From Bacillus crepusculi (GTDB lineage: Bacteria; Bacillota; Bacilli; Bacillales; Bacillaceae): a DNA stretch of 64,000 nt. The notes under the pieces are model-generated. The model saw nothing but the letters and a program-made list of their open reading frames with translations. It searched no databases and was not told the origin of the DNA. This document shows positions 39,479 to 48,265 of this stretch, one piece after another. The DNA lies in assembly GCF_014764715.1 (NCBI RefSeq), contig NZ_JACXXE010000001.1, positions 124,001-188,000 on the forward strand, in the 5' to 3' direction. The position numbers were made by a program, and so were the translations under genes. Numbering within the stretch: position 1 is the first letter of the stretch; each line of letters begins with the position of its first letter.

Positions 39479-40468
39479 ATGACGAATTTACATGTTGCTT
39501 ACAATGTCCTGAAATGCTGGTTCTCGGAACAGCCTCACCGTGTAACACCTTTAAATGGAAGAAGCCCTAATGCCGGATGGCTAGTAGAATACACGAAACA
39601 ACGATTTGTATTAAAAAAATGTGTTAGGAATCATGATGCTGAATGGCTTCGTTATTTAGAAGATTTAACAGATGCACTGCTTGACCATGATTATCCGATT
39701 CAACCTATGATTGAGGCCAAGAACCAGCATAAAACCATTTTATACAAAGAGAGCTTCTGGCAGCTGCGACCATTTTTTGAAGGAAGACCATATGAAATGG
39801 GAAATCGTTCAGATGAACAAGAAGCCATTCTGGTATTAAAAAAGCTTCATTCATTGAAGAATTTGCCGAAAGGTCCTGTGAATCCAAATTGTGAACTGAA
39901 AAACTGGTTGACTTATCCTGACGATACGTTGAACCAGACAGCTTGTGTACTAAAAAAAATTGTTTCTTCTAAAAAGGCTGCTGCTTTACTCAAAGTGTAT
40001 GAACAGGAGCTTATGAATGTCCTTACATTGTTAAATCCAAGTATTTATGAGGCACTGCCTCATGCTGTCACACATGGTGACTTTCATGCTGGCAACCTCC
40101 TTATGCGTAACAAGAAGCTGGCCATGGTACTTGATTTTGATACAGCAAGTTATAGACCGCGAATATATGATGCCGCCATCTCTGCTTTTTTGTTAACGAG
40201 AATCAAGCGCGGGACGTTTCAACTAGATATGGTAAAAACGATTCAATTTTTAAAGGCCTATGACGAAAATTTATCGAAAAACGAATGGCGCTCTATCTCT
40301 GCTTTTATCAGACTATTATATATTCCAACAGGTCGATATTTAATGCTCCTGCATCAGCATACGCCCCACTTCCTTAACTGGTATATTGATTGGTCTTTTG
40401 AAGCACTAGAATCTGCATCGCACCAGCTGAAGGAAGATTGGTATCTCCAAAAGGAGATGAGGATATGA
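39479..40468 (+). CDS. Aminoglycoside phosphotransferase (APH) family kinase 2
   Basis: A 329 aa kinase-fold protein with catalytic loop THGDFHAGNLLM near residue 199 and metal site MVLDFDTASYRPRIYD near 218. The N-terminal part (NAGWLVEYTKQRFVLKKC) carries the ATP-binding strand. It resembles CotS/HSK2-type APH proteins more than classical antibiotic kinases. ATG 39479 is five bases after the previous stop with AAAGGGGTGAGG. It ends with an ATGA overlap with the following dehydrogenase. Being in the middle of the operon, it is more likely a biosynthetic kinase than a stand-alone resistance gene. Confidence 0.82.
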   Translation: MTNLHVAYNVLKCWFSEQPHRVTPLNGRSPNAGWLVEYTKQRFVLKKCVRNHDAEWLRYLEDLTDALLDHDYPIQPMIEAKNQHKTILYKESFWQLRPFFEGRPYEMGNRSDEQEAILVLKKLHSLKNLPKGPVNPNCELKNWLTYPDDTLNQTACVLKKIVSSKKAAALLKVYEQELMNVLTLLNPSIYEALPHAVTHGDFHAGNLLMRNKKLAMVLDFDTASYRPRIYDAAISAFLLTRIKRGTFQLDMVKTIQFLKAYDENLSKNEWRSISAFIRLLYIPTGRYLMLLHQHTPHFLNWYIDWSFEALESASHQLKEDWYLQKEMRI

Positions 40469-41193
40469 AAGTTGCGGTTGTCACAGGTGGAAATAGGGGC
40501 ATAGGGAAAGAAGTTTGCAGACAGCTTGCTCAAGATGGAATGCTCGTGATTTTGACAGCTCGGCAGCTTGAAAGCGCCCAATTAGCGGCTTCTGAAATGA
40601 ATGAGCAGGTTATTCCGTTTCAACTGGATGTCACAAATATAGAAACGATTGAACGATTGTCGGCATTTATTAAGGATTCGTACGGAAGAGTAGACGTGTT
40701 GATTAATAATGCTGGAATTTTTCATGACAATATGAGGAATGAAAGATTTCCATCTTTTCTAGACCTTTCTGTATCGACACTCCAAGAAACGATGGATGTC
40801 AATCTATATGGTGCAGTCAGAATGACGAAGGCCGTTTTTCCTTACATGAAAGAGGCTAGGTATGGACGGATCGTCAATGTATCTAGCGGTATGGGAAGGC
40901 TCTCAGCCATCTGCCCATCAGACGATGTCAGGCGTGACGGTAAAAGCGGGCCATATTATCGGATGTCAAAAGCTGCTTTGCATGTTCTGACAAAAGTCAC
41001 AGCATTAGAGGGAGCCCCTTATTCAATCCTTGCCAATGCTGTGTGCCCAGGCTGGGTGCAAACTGACATGGGAACATCAGAAGCTATTAAAACCGTGCAG
41101 GAAGGTGCATCAGGGATTGTCTGGGCAGCGAAGCTACCTCGAGATGGACCAACAGGAGAATTATGGAGAGATGGGAATAGACTTCAGTGGTAG
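40465..41193 (+). CDS. Short-chain dehydrogenase/reductase 1 (carbonyl-reductase-like)
   Basis: A 242 aa Rossmann oxidoreductase. ATG 40465 is 8 bases after AAGGAG and overlaps the upstream stop as ATGA. The cofactor motif is VVTGGNRGIG (residues 5-14); ARQ after the second strand fits NADP(H). NNAG follows at about 84, and the catalytic Ser and YYRMSK lie at about 140 and 168. The insertion around SDDVRRDGKSGPYY is typical of carbonyl-reductase-like SDRs. It may oxidise or reduce a cyclitol or keto intermediate. Confidence 0.88.
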   Translation: MKVAVVTGGNRGIGKEVCRQLAQDGMLVILTARQLESAQLAASEMNEQVIPFQLDVTNIETIERLSAFIKDSYGRVDVLINNAGIFHDNMRNERFPSFLDLSVSTLQETMDVNLYGAVRMTKAVFPYMKEARYGRIVNVSSGMGRLSAICPSDDVRRDGKSGPYYRMSKAALHVLTKVTALEGAPYSILANAVCPGWVQTDMGTSEAIKTVQEGASGIVWAAKLPRDGPTGELWRDGNRLQW

Positions 41194-41206
41194 AGGAGGC
41201 AGCTAC

Positions 41207-41980
41207 ATGCGAGGTATGAAAGAAAAGACGGTCATTGTCACAGGTGGAGCACAAGGAATTGGCTATGCGGTCGCAGAACGTGCGGCACAAGAAGGCGCAC
41301 AAGTCGTCATAGCTGATCACCATGTAGAATACGGGAAAGAAGCAGAAAGCCTGCTCAAAGCAAAAGGGTATGATGTGTTGTTTATCGAGGCTGATATTGC
41401 AGATGAAGAGGCAATCGTTTCAATGGTAGAAAAAACAGTCAATCATTTTAATCAAATTGACATGCTCGTTAATTGTGCAGCGGTTTTTATTATGCGAGGT
41501 CTTGAAGCAACTGTTGAAGAATGGCGGCGTATCATGGATTTGAATATTATGGGACAAGCTCTTTGCGTCAAACACACTGCACCCTACATGGAGAAAATAG
41601 GGAAAGGGTCCATTGTCAATATAGCATCAATTTCAGGTCACATTGCCCAGCCGAAATATTTAACATATAACGCAACGAAAGCAGCCGTTGCGAATATGAC
41701 TCGATGTATGGCAATGGATTTGGCTGATGTAGGGATTCGTGTAAATGCAGTGAATCCAGGTACAGTATGGAATAAAAATAACGAACGGTTTCATTTAGAA
41801 GAACTTGGTCTGACAAGAGAACAAGCGAATCAGCACCCTGATATTGGAGGAATGCACATGTTGAAACGAACTGCTGATCCAGAGGAGATCGCATCGGCTG
41901 TCATTTTCCTTCTTTCAGATGAAGCGAGCTTTATTACAGGAGAAAATTTAATGGTTGACGGGGGCTATACAGCCATGTAG
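41207..41980 (+). CDS. Short-chain dehydrogenase/reductase 2
   Basis: A 257 aa classical SDR. ATG 41207 (MRGMKEKTVIVTGG) or the next ATG at 41216 follows GAGGAGGC; the long open frame from 41030 overlaps SDR1 and is not used. TGGAQGIG binds the cofactor, and Asp in VIADHH fits NAD(H). The NNAG motif is changed to NCAA. The catalytic residues Ser in NIASISGH and YNATK are present. It lies 13 bp after SDR1. A polyol dehydrogenase role, for example on inositol or a derivative, is plausible but unproven. Confidence 0.88.
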   Translation: MRGMKEKTVIVTGGAQGIGYAVAERAAQEGAQVVIADHHVEYGKEAESLLKAKGYDVLFIEADIADEEAIVSMVEKTVNHFNQIDMLVNCAAVFIMRGLEATVEEWRRIMDLNIMGQALCVKHTAPYMEKIGKGSIVNIASISGHIAQPKYLTYNATKAAVANMTRCMAMDLADVGIRVNAVNPGTVWNKNNERFHLEELGLTREQANQHPDIGGMHMLKRTADPEEIASAVIFLLSDEASFITGENLMVDGGYTAM

Positions 41981-41995
41981 AGGAGCAAAAATCTC

Positions 41996-42802
41996 ATGAA
42001 ATTTGATCTGCACACACACCATCATCGCTGCGGTCATGCGGAAGGTCATATAAGAGAATATATAGATGAGGCGGTCAAATTAGGTCTAGAGTTTATTGGA
42101 ATATCGGATCATTCACCATTTTTTGGTGAAGAGGTCGATCACTTTAAACCATGGGTGGCGATGGCTAAAAGTGAATTTCATTCATATGTAGAGGAAGTCC
42201 TCCACTTGAAAAGAGAATATCAAGGGAAAATTCACGTGCTATTAGGTGTTGAATCTGACTATTTTCCTGAGCACGAGACCCTCTATCGAGACGTGTATCG
42301 ACATTATCCATTTGATTATATCATCGGTTCTGTCCATGTCAGTAATGGATATGACCTATTTAACCGAAAGCGATGGGAACGTATGACAGAGCAACAAGCC
42401 ATCATTGAAAAAGAAGTGTATTACCAGCTGATTCAAATGTCCGCAAAGAGTCGTATGTTTGATATTTTAGGTCATATTGACGCCTTAAAAGGATGTTATC
42501 CAGAGATTGCTCATATCAAAACAGAAGCTGTCGATGATGCGTTTAAAGTGATGGCGGAGAGTGGCTCTGTCATTGAAGTGAATACCTCTGGTAAAACAAA
42601 AGACTGCGGAGGGTGGTATCCATCAATTGATCTATTAGAACGTGCCAGGTTTTATGGTGTTGATGTCACATTTGGCTCTGATGCACATGAGCCAGCTCGC
42701 GTGGCAGATGATTGGCAAGAAGTGAAAAATACGTTGAAGACATTGGGTTATCAAGAATGGTGCATTTTTCAATCTCGTCAAAAGCGCAAATTGGCTCTAT
42801 AA
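41996..42802 (+). CDS. PHP-family phosphatase (histidinol-phosphatase-like)
   Basis: A 268 aa protein with the PHP metal motifs in order: DLHTHHHRCGH (residues 4-14), ISDHSPF near 37, GVESDY near 82, GSVHVSN near 107, GHIDALKG near 160 and SDAHEPARV near 227. It is close to HisK-type histidinol phosphatases. Bacillus already has one in histidine biosynthesis, so this copy should remove phosphate from a pathway intermediate. It directly precedes the inositol-phosphate synthase gene by 18 bp, making inositol phosphate or a derivative the natural candidate. Confidence 0.88.
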   Translation: MKFDLHTHHHRCGHAEGHIREYIDEAVKLGLEFIGISDHSPFFGEEVDHFKPWVAMAKSEFHSYVEEVLHLKREYQGKIHVLLGVESDYFPEHETLYRDVYRHYPFDYIIGSVHVSNGYDLFNRKRWERMTEQQAIIEKEVYYQLIQMSAKSRMFDILGHIDALKGCYPEIAHIKTEAVDDAFKVMAESGSVIEVNTSGKTKDCGGWYPSIDLLERARFYGVDVTFGSDAHEPARVADDWQEVKNTLKTLGYQEWCIFQSRQKRKLAL

Positions 42803-42820
42803 ATTTTAAAAAAAGGGGTT

Positions 42821-43909
42821 ATGAAAATGACAAAAGTTCGTGTAGCAATTGCAGGAGTGGGTTCATGTGCTTCAAGTATCGTTCAATTTGTTGAAATGGC
42901 AAAGGGGGAAATGGATACGCTCTCTGGTGTCATGCATGAAGTCATTGGAGGATATCAGTTATCTGACGTGGAATTTATTGCAGCTTTTGAAGTGGATCAA
43001 AATAAAGTAGGAAAGGATCTATCAGAGGCGATCTTTACTAAACCAACGGCTGCGGTCAAACATATAGATGTTCCTTTTCTTCAAGTGCCGGTTGAAGCAG
43101 GTCCTTTATGTGATGGGCTTGAAGGAGATTTGTCCAACTGTATTAAGCCGCATGAAGATTCACTGAAAATGAGCACAAATGACGTGGTGCAAAGACTGAA
43201 GGACGTTCAGGCAGATGTGCTTGTCTGCTTCTTACCGACCGGTTCATTTGAAGCTGTTCGTGTGTATGCAGAGGCGTGTGCACATTCACATACTGCCTTT
43301 ATTAATGCGACACCAGAACCAGTGGCAAATGATCCTGAATTTGTCAAAATGTTTGAAGACTCAGGTACCCCGCTCCTTGGAGACGACTTAAGAAGTCATC
43401 TAGGTGCAACGACATTGCATACCGCGTTAATTGAGCTATTGAAATCCCGCGGGATTGATATCACCAATACGTACCAATTGAATGTCGGAGGCAACACAGA
43501 CTTTTTAAACCTTGCCAATCCAATGAGATCAACGAGTAAACAAAAATCGAAGCGAAAAGCATTGTTCGCCTCTGGTATTGATGCCAGTGAAGTCGCAGCA
43601 GGTCCAAATGGATATGTTAGCTATCTAGGAGATCATAAAGTCTGCTTTCTTCGATTAGAGGGAAATTCAGTTTTAGATTCTGAGATTTCACTTGAAATCC
43701 GCTTGCAAGTAGAAGATAGTCCGAATTCAGCTGGAGTAATTGCGAATGCGATGCGTGTAGCAAAAGCAGCTAAAGACGTAAATCATAGTGGTGTCATTCA
43801 TGACGTATGCCCATTCTTATTTAAAAGCCCTCCAATTGGACAAGTAGATTCAGAATCATTGCGTCTGTTCAATGATTATGTAGCAAATGCTGAGCTGAAA
43901 AAGGTGTAA
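42821..43909 (+). CDS. Myo-inositol-1-phosphate synthase (actinobacterial/archaeal type)
   Basis: A 362 aa NAD-dependent isomerase that turns glucose-6-phosphate into inositol-phosphate. The Rossmann motif VAIAGVGSCASSIVQFV is at the N-terminus. GDDLRSHLGATTLHTALIELLKSRGI, NVGGNTDFLNLANPMRSTSK with the catalytic lysines, and YLGDHKVC follow. The length matches the short prokaryotic form. Bacillus normally degrades rather than makes inositol, so this strongly suggests a cyclitol-containing product. ATG 42821 or 42827 follows AAAAGGGG. The gene is flanked by two phosphatases of different folds. Confidence 0.93.
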   Translation: MKMTKVRVAIAGVGSCASSIVQFVEMAKGEMDTLSGVMHEVIGGYQLSDVEFIAAFEVDQNKVGKDLSEAIFTKPTAAVKHIDVPFLQVPVEAGPLCDGLEGDLSNCIKPHEDSLKMSTNDVVQRLKDVQADVLVCFLPTGSFEAVRVYAEACAHSHTAFINATPEPVANDPEFVKMFEDSGTPLLGDDLRSHLGATTLHTALIELLKSRGIDITNTYQLNVGGNTDFLNLANPMRSTSKQKSKRKALFASGIDASEVAAGPNGYVSYLGDHKVCFLRLEGNSVLDSEISLEIRLQVEDSPNSAGVIANAMRVAKAAKDVNHSGVIHDVCPFLFKSPPIGQVDSESLRLFNDYVANAELKKV

Positions 43910-43912
43910 TAA

Positions 43913-44764
43913 GTGGAAGCGGGACGAAACCTTCGTGAGATAAAATTTGCCGCTTTTGATTTGGATGGAACATTAATTGACGATCGAGGTCAACTCATTG
44001 GTGATGTCCATGGCGCAGTGAACATGCTGCGCCAAAGAGGCATTATTCCAATAATTGTGACAGGTAGAACCTATGATTCTTTCTTTTCTCTGAACTTAGA
44101 TCCATCGCTACTTGCTTTATTTCATCCTCATGTTTTGCTGAATGATGGAAATGTCGTTTGCCATCATCAACAGAAAACGTTTGACGTCAAACAATATTTA
44201 GATTCGGCTTTATGCAAACAAATCTTCTCATTACTTGATGGAAAAGCTGAATTTGTCATGGAATCAAATGGGAAACACGTGGCATCAAGTAAAAGCGCTA
44301 AGTTGAAATACTGCATGCTTTACACATTTCCGCGAGAAAAGATAGAAGTTGGTCATAAGAAAGAATTCAGCTTTGACCGTGTGACAAAATTATTTATTTT
44401 ACCAAAAGAAAAAATAGAGATCGCCCATAAATTAAGAGATTGTCTTTGTGATGTAGCAGATGCCCAGTTTTTAAATGCTCAAGTGATTTCTCCGAAAGGA
44501 ATTTGTAAGGCAGATATGCTAGAGCGCCATTTATTAGATTATTTTGGGGAAAGTGATTTAAGTCGTGTGATTGCGTTTGGAAATGGTCATAATGACAGGC
44601 TGCTGTTGAAGAAGTCGAAGTGGGGCATAGCCGTTCAAGATAGTCACCCCTCAGCGATTGAGCTATGTGATGTTCATTTAAAAGAGCCTATTGATGACTA
44701 TCTTCACAAAGCTTTACAAACGTTCGAATCACCACACGTAATCAATGAAAAGGGGGGTATTTAG
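43913..44764 (+). CDS. HAD-family phosphatase (Cof type)
   Basis: A 283 aa haloacid-dehalogenase phosphatase. Motif I is FDLDGTL (Asp16, Asp18), motif II is VTGRT near residue 50, motif III is Lys199 in KGICKAD, and motif IV is AFGNGHND (residues 222-228), where GNG replaces the more usual GDxxND. GTG 43913 is three bases after the inositol-phosphate synthase stop. It could dephosphorylate inositol phosphate or another sugar phosphate in the route. The product ends one base before the ligase start, showing a compact operon. Confidence 0.87.
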   Translation: MEAGRNLREIKFAAFDLDGTLIDDRGQLIGDVHGAVNMLRQRGIIPIIVTGRTYDSFFSLNLDPSLLALFHPHVLLNDGNVVCHHQQKTFDVKQYLDSALCKQIFSLLDGKAEFVMESNGKHVASSKSAKLKYCMLYTFPREKIEVGHKKEFSFDRVTKLFILPKEKIEIAHKLRDCLCDVADAQFLNAQVISPKGICKADMLERHLLDYFGESDLSRVIAFGNGHNDRLLLKKSKWGIAVQDSHPSAIELCDVHLKEPIDDYLHKALQTFESPHVINEKGGI

Positions 44765-45901
44765 TTGAGGAACCTTCAACTGCCTTTACCAGACACACTA
44801 GAAGATACAATGATTCCGGATTTTATGGAAAGGGTGTCATTTCTCTCTGCCCACATTCTGCACGTTGCCCTTCGCGAAGAGGAGTCTGTCATTGAAGTCA
44901 CAGTCGATCAAAAGGGGGATATGGATGCAATATCAACTGCGTTTTTTGAGTTATCGTCGAACGTGGCTCAATTACGGAGGTTTCGTGAAAAAGAAATGAA
45001 ATCAAATATTCATTTAACCAGTGGGCCTGTTCATTCGAAACTAAGTGGGGATGACCAAAAGAGAACCTTCTATGATGAAATTGAAATGGAACTCTCACAC
45101 TACTTTGACCAATTGTTTTTAAACATAGGGGCTTCACTAGGAGCGAAACAAAGACGATATCCTTCTACGATCAGTAAAGAGTTAATGGAGAAATGTAAAT
45201 ATCATACGAATTTTCCGCAAAATATTTATTCGGTTTTTGAAATTCCTCATGATTATCAAATCATTGATGATATTCGAGAGAAACATCAAGGCTTTCTTCC
45301 AGAACACTTTCAGCAGGCAGGCCGCTTTTTACAGCCGTGTATTTGTTATCACTGTTACGAAGAATGGGAAGGAAAAACGTATTCAGAAAATCAAATCATG
45401 ACGGCTTCGGGTCAATGCTTTAGACATGAAATTTCTTGGAAAGTTGATCCACTAAGGAAGCTAGAGTTTAGTATGCGTGAAATTGTGTTTATTGGTGATA
45501 ACGAATATATCAATGAAACAAGAAAAGCACTTCTTGAAAACACATGGCAATGCTTTCATCAACTTGGCCTTAGTGGAAAGGTGACGACAGCAAATGATCC
45601 CTTTTTCTTTTATGATGATATGGATAAAGCAAATTATCAATTAATGGCTAATAGCAAATATGAATTAGTGGCGGTCACAGAAAAGAAAGATGTATCGATC
45701 GCTTCTTTTAATGACTGTGGAGAGATGCTTTGTGACAGGTTCCAGATCAAAGGAGAAGATGGTATGCCCCTTTATTCTGGCTGTGCCGCATTTGGTATCG
45801 ATCGATGGGTTCAAGTATTTTTACAAACGTACGGTCGAAATCGAAACAATTGGCCTGAAGACATGCTTCGTATAAAGGAGGGGACCTATGTTGCAAAGTA
45901 A
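44765..45901 (+). CDS. Class II synthetase-like amino acid:carrier-protein ligase
   Basis: A 378 aa homologue of the truncated seryl-tRNA-synthetase-like enzymes that adenylate a small amino acid and load it on a carrier-protein phosphopantetheine rather than tRNA. Probable zinc ligands are Cys197 (CYEEWEG), Glu239 (SMREIVFIG) and Cys340 (SGCAAFGIDRW). Motif 2 is TASGQCFRHEI with Arg220 and Glu222, and motif 3 is GIDRW. The tRNA-binding coiled coil of SerRS is absent. Known members use glycine or alanine; the specificity here cannot be read. The two carrier proteins in the cluster are likely partners. TTG 44765 follows GGGGGG. Confidence 0.85.
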   Translation: MRNLQLPLPDTLEDTMIPDFMERVSFLSAHILHVALREEESVIEVTVDQKGDMDAISTAFFELSSNVAQLRRFREKEMKSNIHLTSGPVHSKLSGDDQKRTFYDEIEMELSHYFDQLFLNIGASLGAKQRRYPSTISKELMEKCKYHTNFPQNIYSVFEIPHDYQIIDDIREKHQGFLPEHFQQAGRFLQPCICYHCYEEWEGKTYSENQIMTASGQCFRHEISWKVDPLRKLEFSMREIVFIGDNEYINETRKALLENTWQCFHQLGLSGKVTTANDPFFFYDDMDKANYQLMANSKYELVAVTEKKDVSIASFNDCGEMLCDRFQIKGEDGMPLYSGCAAFGIDRWVQVFLQTYGRNRNNWPEDMLRIKEGTYVAK

Positions 45902-47018
45902 TCTCACTCAAGAAGAACACACAGCCCTGATCTTATCCACCCCTTTTTTAAAAGATCATCAGATTCAAGAGATGCAGGAGCTTCTCTATAAGCAACAAGA
46001 CTGGAATGTTATTCTCGGAATGTTACATGTTCACCGGACAGCAGGTATTGCATGGAAAAATATTAAACGATATGCCATTCATTTAAGAAAAGATTTTAAA
46101 GCGACTTATTTTTTAAAGTCTTTAGAGATTATGTACAAGGGTCAGTTGGAAACAGCACGAGACAATATCTCGTTAAACGATCAGTTATTCCAAGCGCTTG
46201 ATCAAAAAGGAATTGAGTATGCCATTGTAAAAGGAAGTGTGATTGGCGAGTGGGCGTATGGCGATGTAGGGCTTCGCTTATTTGGAGATAACGATCTCTT
46301 TATCTCGCAGGATCAACTGCAGGAAACGGGACATGTGTTAAAAGAACTAGGGTATATTCAAGGTTCTTGGGACTATGAAAACGAGACAGTCACACCTGCG
46401 AAACGAAAAGACATTCTTTACCTCATCATGAACTCACATCAAACCTACACCTATATGAAACCTACACCAGAATGCCGCTTTATTGATTGTCATAAAATAG
46501 ATGTTCAATTTTCAGTTGACCTCATGACAGGAAACCGGACGGATTCAATTGTCCAAGAAATGCTGTCTAGACGAATTCAAACATCCGTTGATCAACACCT
46601 TGTATGGTCATTAAAAGAAGAAGATATGCTGCTTTTCTTATGTATTCATTTTTACAAAGAGGCCATTTATTTAAATGAAGTCGAAGCAATGAAAGACTTA
46701 CTTCTTTATAAACTGCTTGATATATATGGAATGTTTATGAGGGAAGACCTTGTTGATGTAGATCTATTTGTCAATCGAACGAAAACATATGGATTTGAAA
46801 AGATGGTCTATTTCGCTTTGCATTATGTAAATGAAGTCTTTCCACATACCATTTCAGATCTTGTCATGGATGCACTTCAACCAGAATCGCTTACGTATTT
46901 ATCCGAAGTGTTAGATGCAAATGATGTCGTTCATACTTGGGATCAGCCGATTCGCAAACGATTCTTTCATATAAACCGGTCATTAGATATTAAAAAGCAT
47001 TCTGTTCATAAGGAGTAA
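45888..47018 (+). CDS. NTP_transf_5-type nucleotidyltransferase-like protein 2
   Basis: A 376 aa paralogue of the protein encoded at 33103. Signature residues are IVKGSVIG (113-120) and GLRLFGDNDLFI (128-139), with Arg130, Asp134 and Asp136. ATG 45888 has an AAAGGAGG site inside the preceding gene and overlaps it by 14 bases, implying coupled translation with the amino acid:carrier-protein ligase. The first paralogue sits between CYTH and HprK-like genes. The pair may have diverged to act on different substrates. The chemistry of the family is not established. Confidence 0.75.
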   Translation: MLQSNLTQEEHTALILSTPFLKDHQIQEMQELLYKQQDWNVILGMLHVHRTAGIAWKNIKRYAIHLRKDFKATYFLKSLEIMYKGQLETARDNISLNDQLFQALDQKGIEYAIVKGSVIGEWAYGDVGLRLFGDNDLFISQDQLQETGHVLKELGYIQGSWDYENETVTPAKRKDILYLIMNSHQTYTYMKPTPECRFIDCHKIDVQFSVDLMTGNRTDSIVQEMLSRRIQTSVDQHLVWSLKEEDMLLFLCIHFYKEAIYLNEVEAMKDLLLYKLLDIYGMFMREDLVDVDLFVNRTKTYGFEKMVYFALHYVNEVFPHTISDLVMDALQPESLTYLSEVLDANDVVHTWDQPIRKRFFHINRSLDIKKHSVHKE

Positions 47019-47022
47019 TGTG

Positions 47023-48249
47023 ATGAAAGATCCGGCAGCGCTATTTGATTTTATGGGAAGAAGCGACGTTATATGGTTTGGGAATATGAATCAAGAACAA
47101 AGCTGGGACCAAACAAAAGCTTTACCTGTGATGACAGACCATGTACAAAATGAACTGGTCCTTCAGCAAGAACAACAGCTGCTTTTGATTGCATCTAAGG
47201 ATCATCATGTCATTTTTCACCATCAGCCTGACGCGGCTTTTTTAAGCTATTTGAAAAAACGAGGTATCCAGCTGCCACATATGGTTCAAAAAGAGGAGGC
47301 TTTCAACCAAAAGGGCTTCATTGTACCTTATCTTTTTGATGAATCACTTGAACAAGAAGCATTTATTGAAAATAGAAGGATATATGGATCAGATCCAAAA
47401 CTTGTTAAGCGGTTAAATCATAAAATTTTCACTAGAAGATGGGCAGAAAAACATCAATTTAAAGTCACTTGCGGTGCTATCTGTCATCATGCGGATGAGT
47501 TAAAACGGACGTATGAAGAATTAAAGGCGAAGAACTTCTCGAAAATGGTACTTAAAATACCTTATGGATCATCTGGGAAGGGGCTTCGTATTTTAAAAAA
47601 CGAACGAGAATTCATGCAGCTTCTCACCTTTATCGAAAGAAGAAAGATCCAAACAGACCTGCTATTAGAGGGGTGGCATCCGATTAAACGATCATTAAAT
47701 GCCCAGTTGCTTATTCAGGATAAAGAGTCACATTTACTGTCAATTACAGAGCAGAAAATCAATGAAGACGGCATTTATTTAGGGACCGATTTTGTTCCTG
47801 TTTATGAAATGGACAAAAAACGTGAATACGAAGAAAGTATGCATCGCGTCATAGAGCTTCTTTATGAAGAAGGATATAGAGGTGTGGTTGGAGTCGATTC
47901 AATTATTGATGAAAATGAACAGCTCATACCGATTATTGAAATAAATGCTCGGTTCACGCAGGTTACGTATTTACTCTCAATCATTTGCCGTTTTTTTTCA
48001 GCGAATGAATATATCGAGAGCCGCTTTAAAAAATTCTCAAGCAGCGCTGACCTGCCATTTGAAGAGGTTTTAACAGAGATCACGAAAGCACTCAACCCAG
48101 GAGAAGATGGTGGCTTTTTTATTTATACATTTGGTAAGACGAGAGCTGACGATATGTGGCACTATCGATTATTTATCTTGTTTTACCATATGAAGAAGGA
48201 CAAGCAGGACCATATGATGGCCATTTTTGATGATATGGAATTTTCTTGA
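47023..48249 (+). CDS. ATP-grasp ligase
   Basis: A 408 aa ATP-grasp protein that would join a carboxylate to an amine or thiol through an acyl phosphate. ATG 47023 is seven bases after AAGGAG; the GTG at 47020 is closer. The ATP-binding core includes NHKIFTRRWAEKHQF near residue 130, MVLKIPYGSSGKGLRI near 175-190 and the metal-binding strand IIEINARFTQVTYL near 305. In butirosin biosynthesis an ATP-grasp enzyme loads glutamate on an ACP, and this protein sits next to a PLP decarboxylase as in that pathway. Amide-bond formation between free intermediates is an alternative. Confidence 0.82.
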   Translation: MKDPAALFDFMGRSDVIWFGNMNQEQSWDQTKALPVMTDHVQNELVLQQEQQLLLIASKDHHVIFHHQPDAAFLSYLKKRGIQLPHMVQKEEAFNQKGFIVPYLFDESLEQEAFIENRRIYGSDPKLVKRLNHKIFTRRWAEKHQFKVTCGAICHHADELKRTYEELKAKNFSKMVLKIPYGSSGKGLRILKNEREFMQLLTFIERRKIQTDLLLEGWHPIKRSLNAQLLIQDKESHLLSITEQKINEDGIYLGTDFVPVYEMDKKREYEESMHRVIELLYEEGYRGVVGVDSIIDENEQLIPIIEINARFTQVTYLLSIICRFFSANEYIESRFKKFSSSADLPFEEVLTEITKALNPGEDGGFFIYTFGKTRADDMWHYRLFILFYHMKKDKQDHMMAIFDDMEFS

Positions 48250-48265
48250 GAAAGGAGGAGAGAAT

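Noticed and set aside
41030-41206. Long start for SDR2 reading through the end of SDR1
   Set aside because: The first 59 codons are an out-of-frame reading of SDR1. GAGGAGGC before ATG 41207 and the SDR fold beginning there show the true start.
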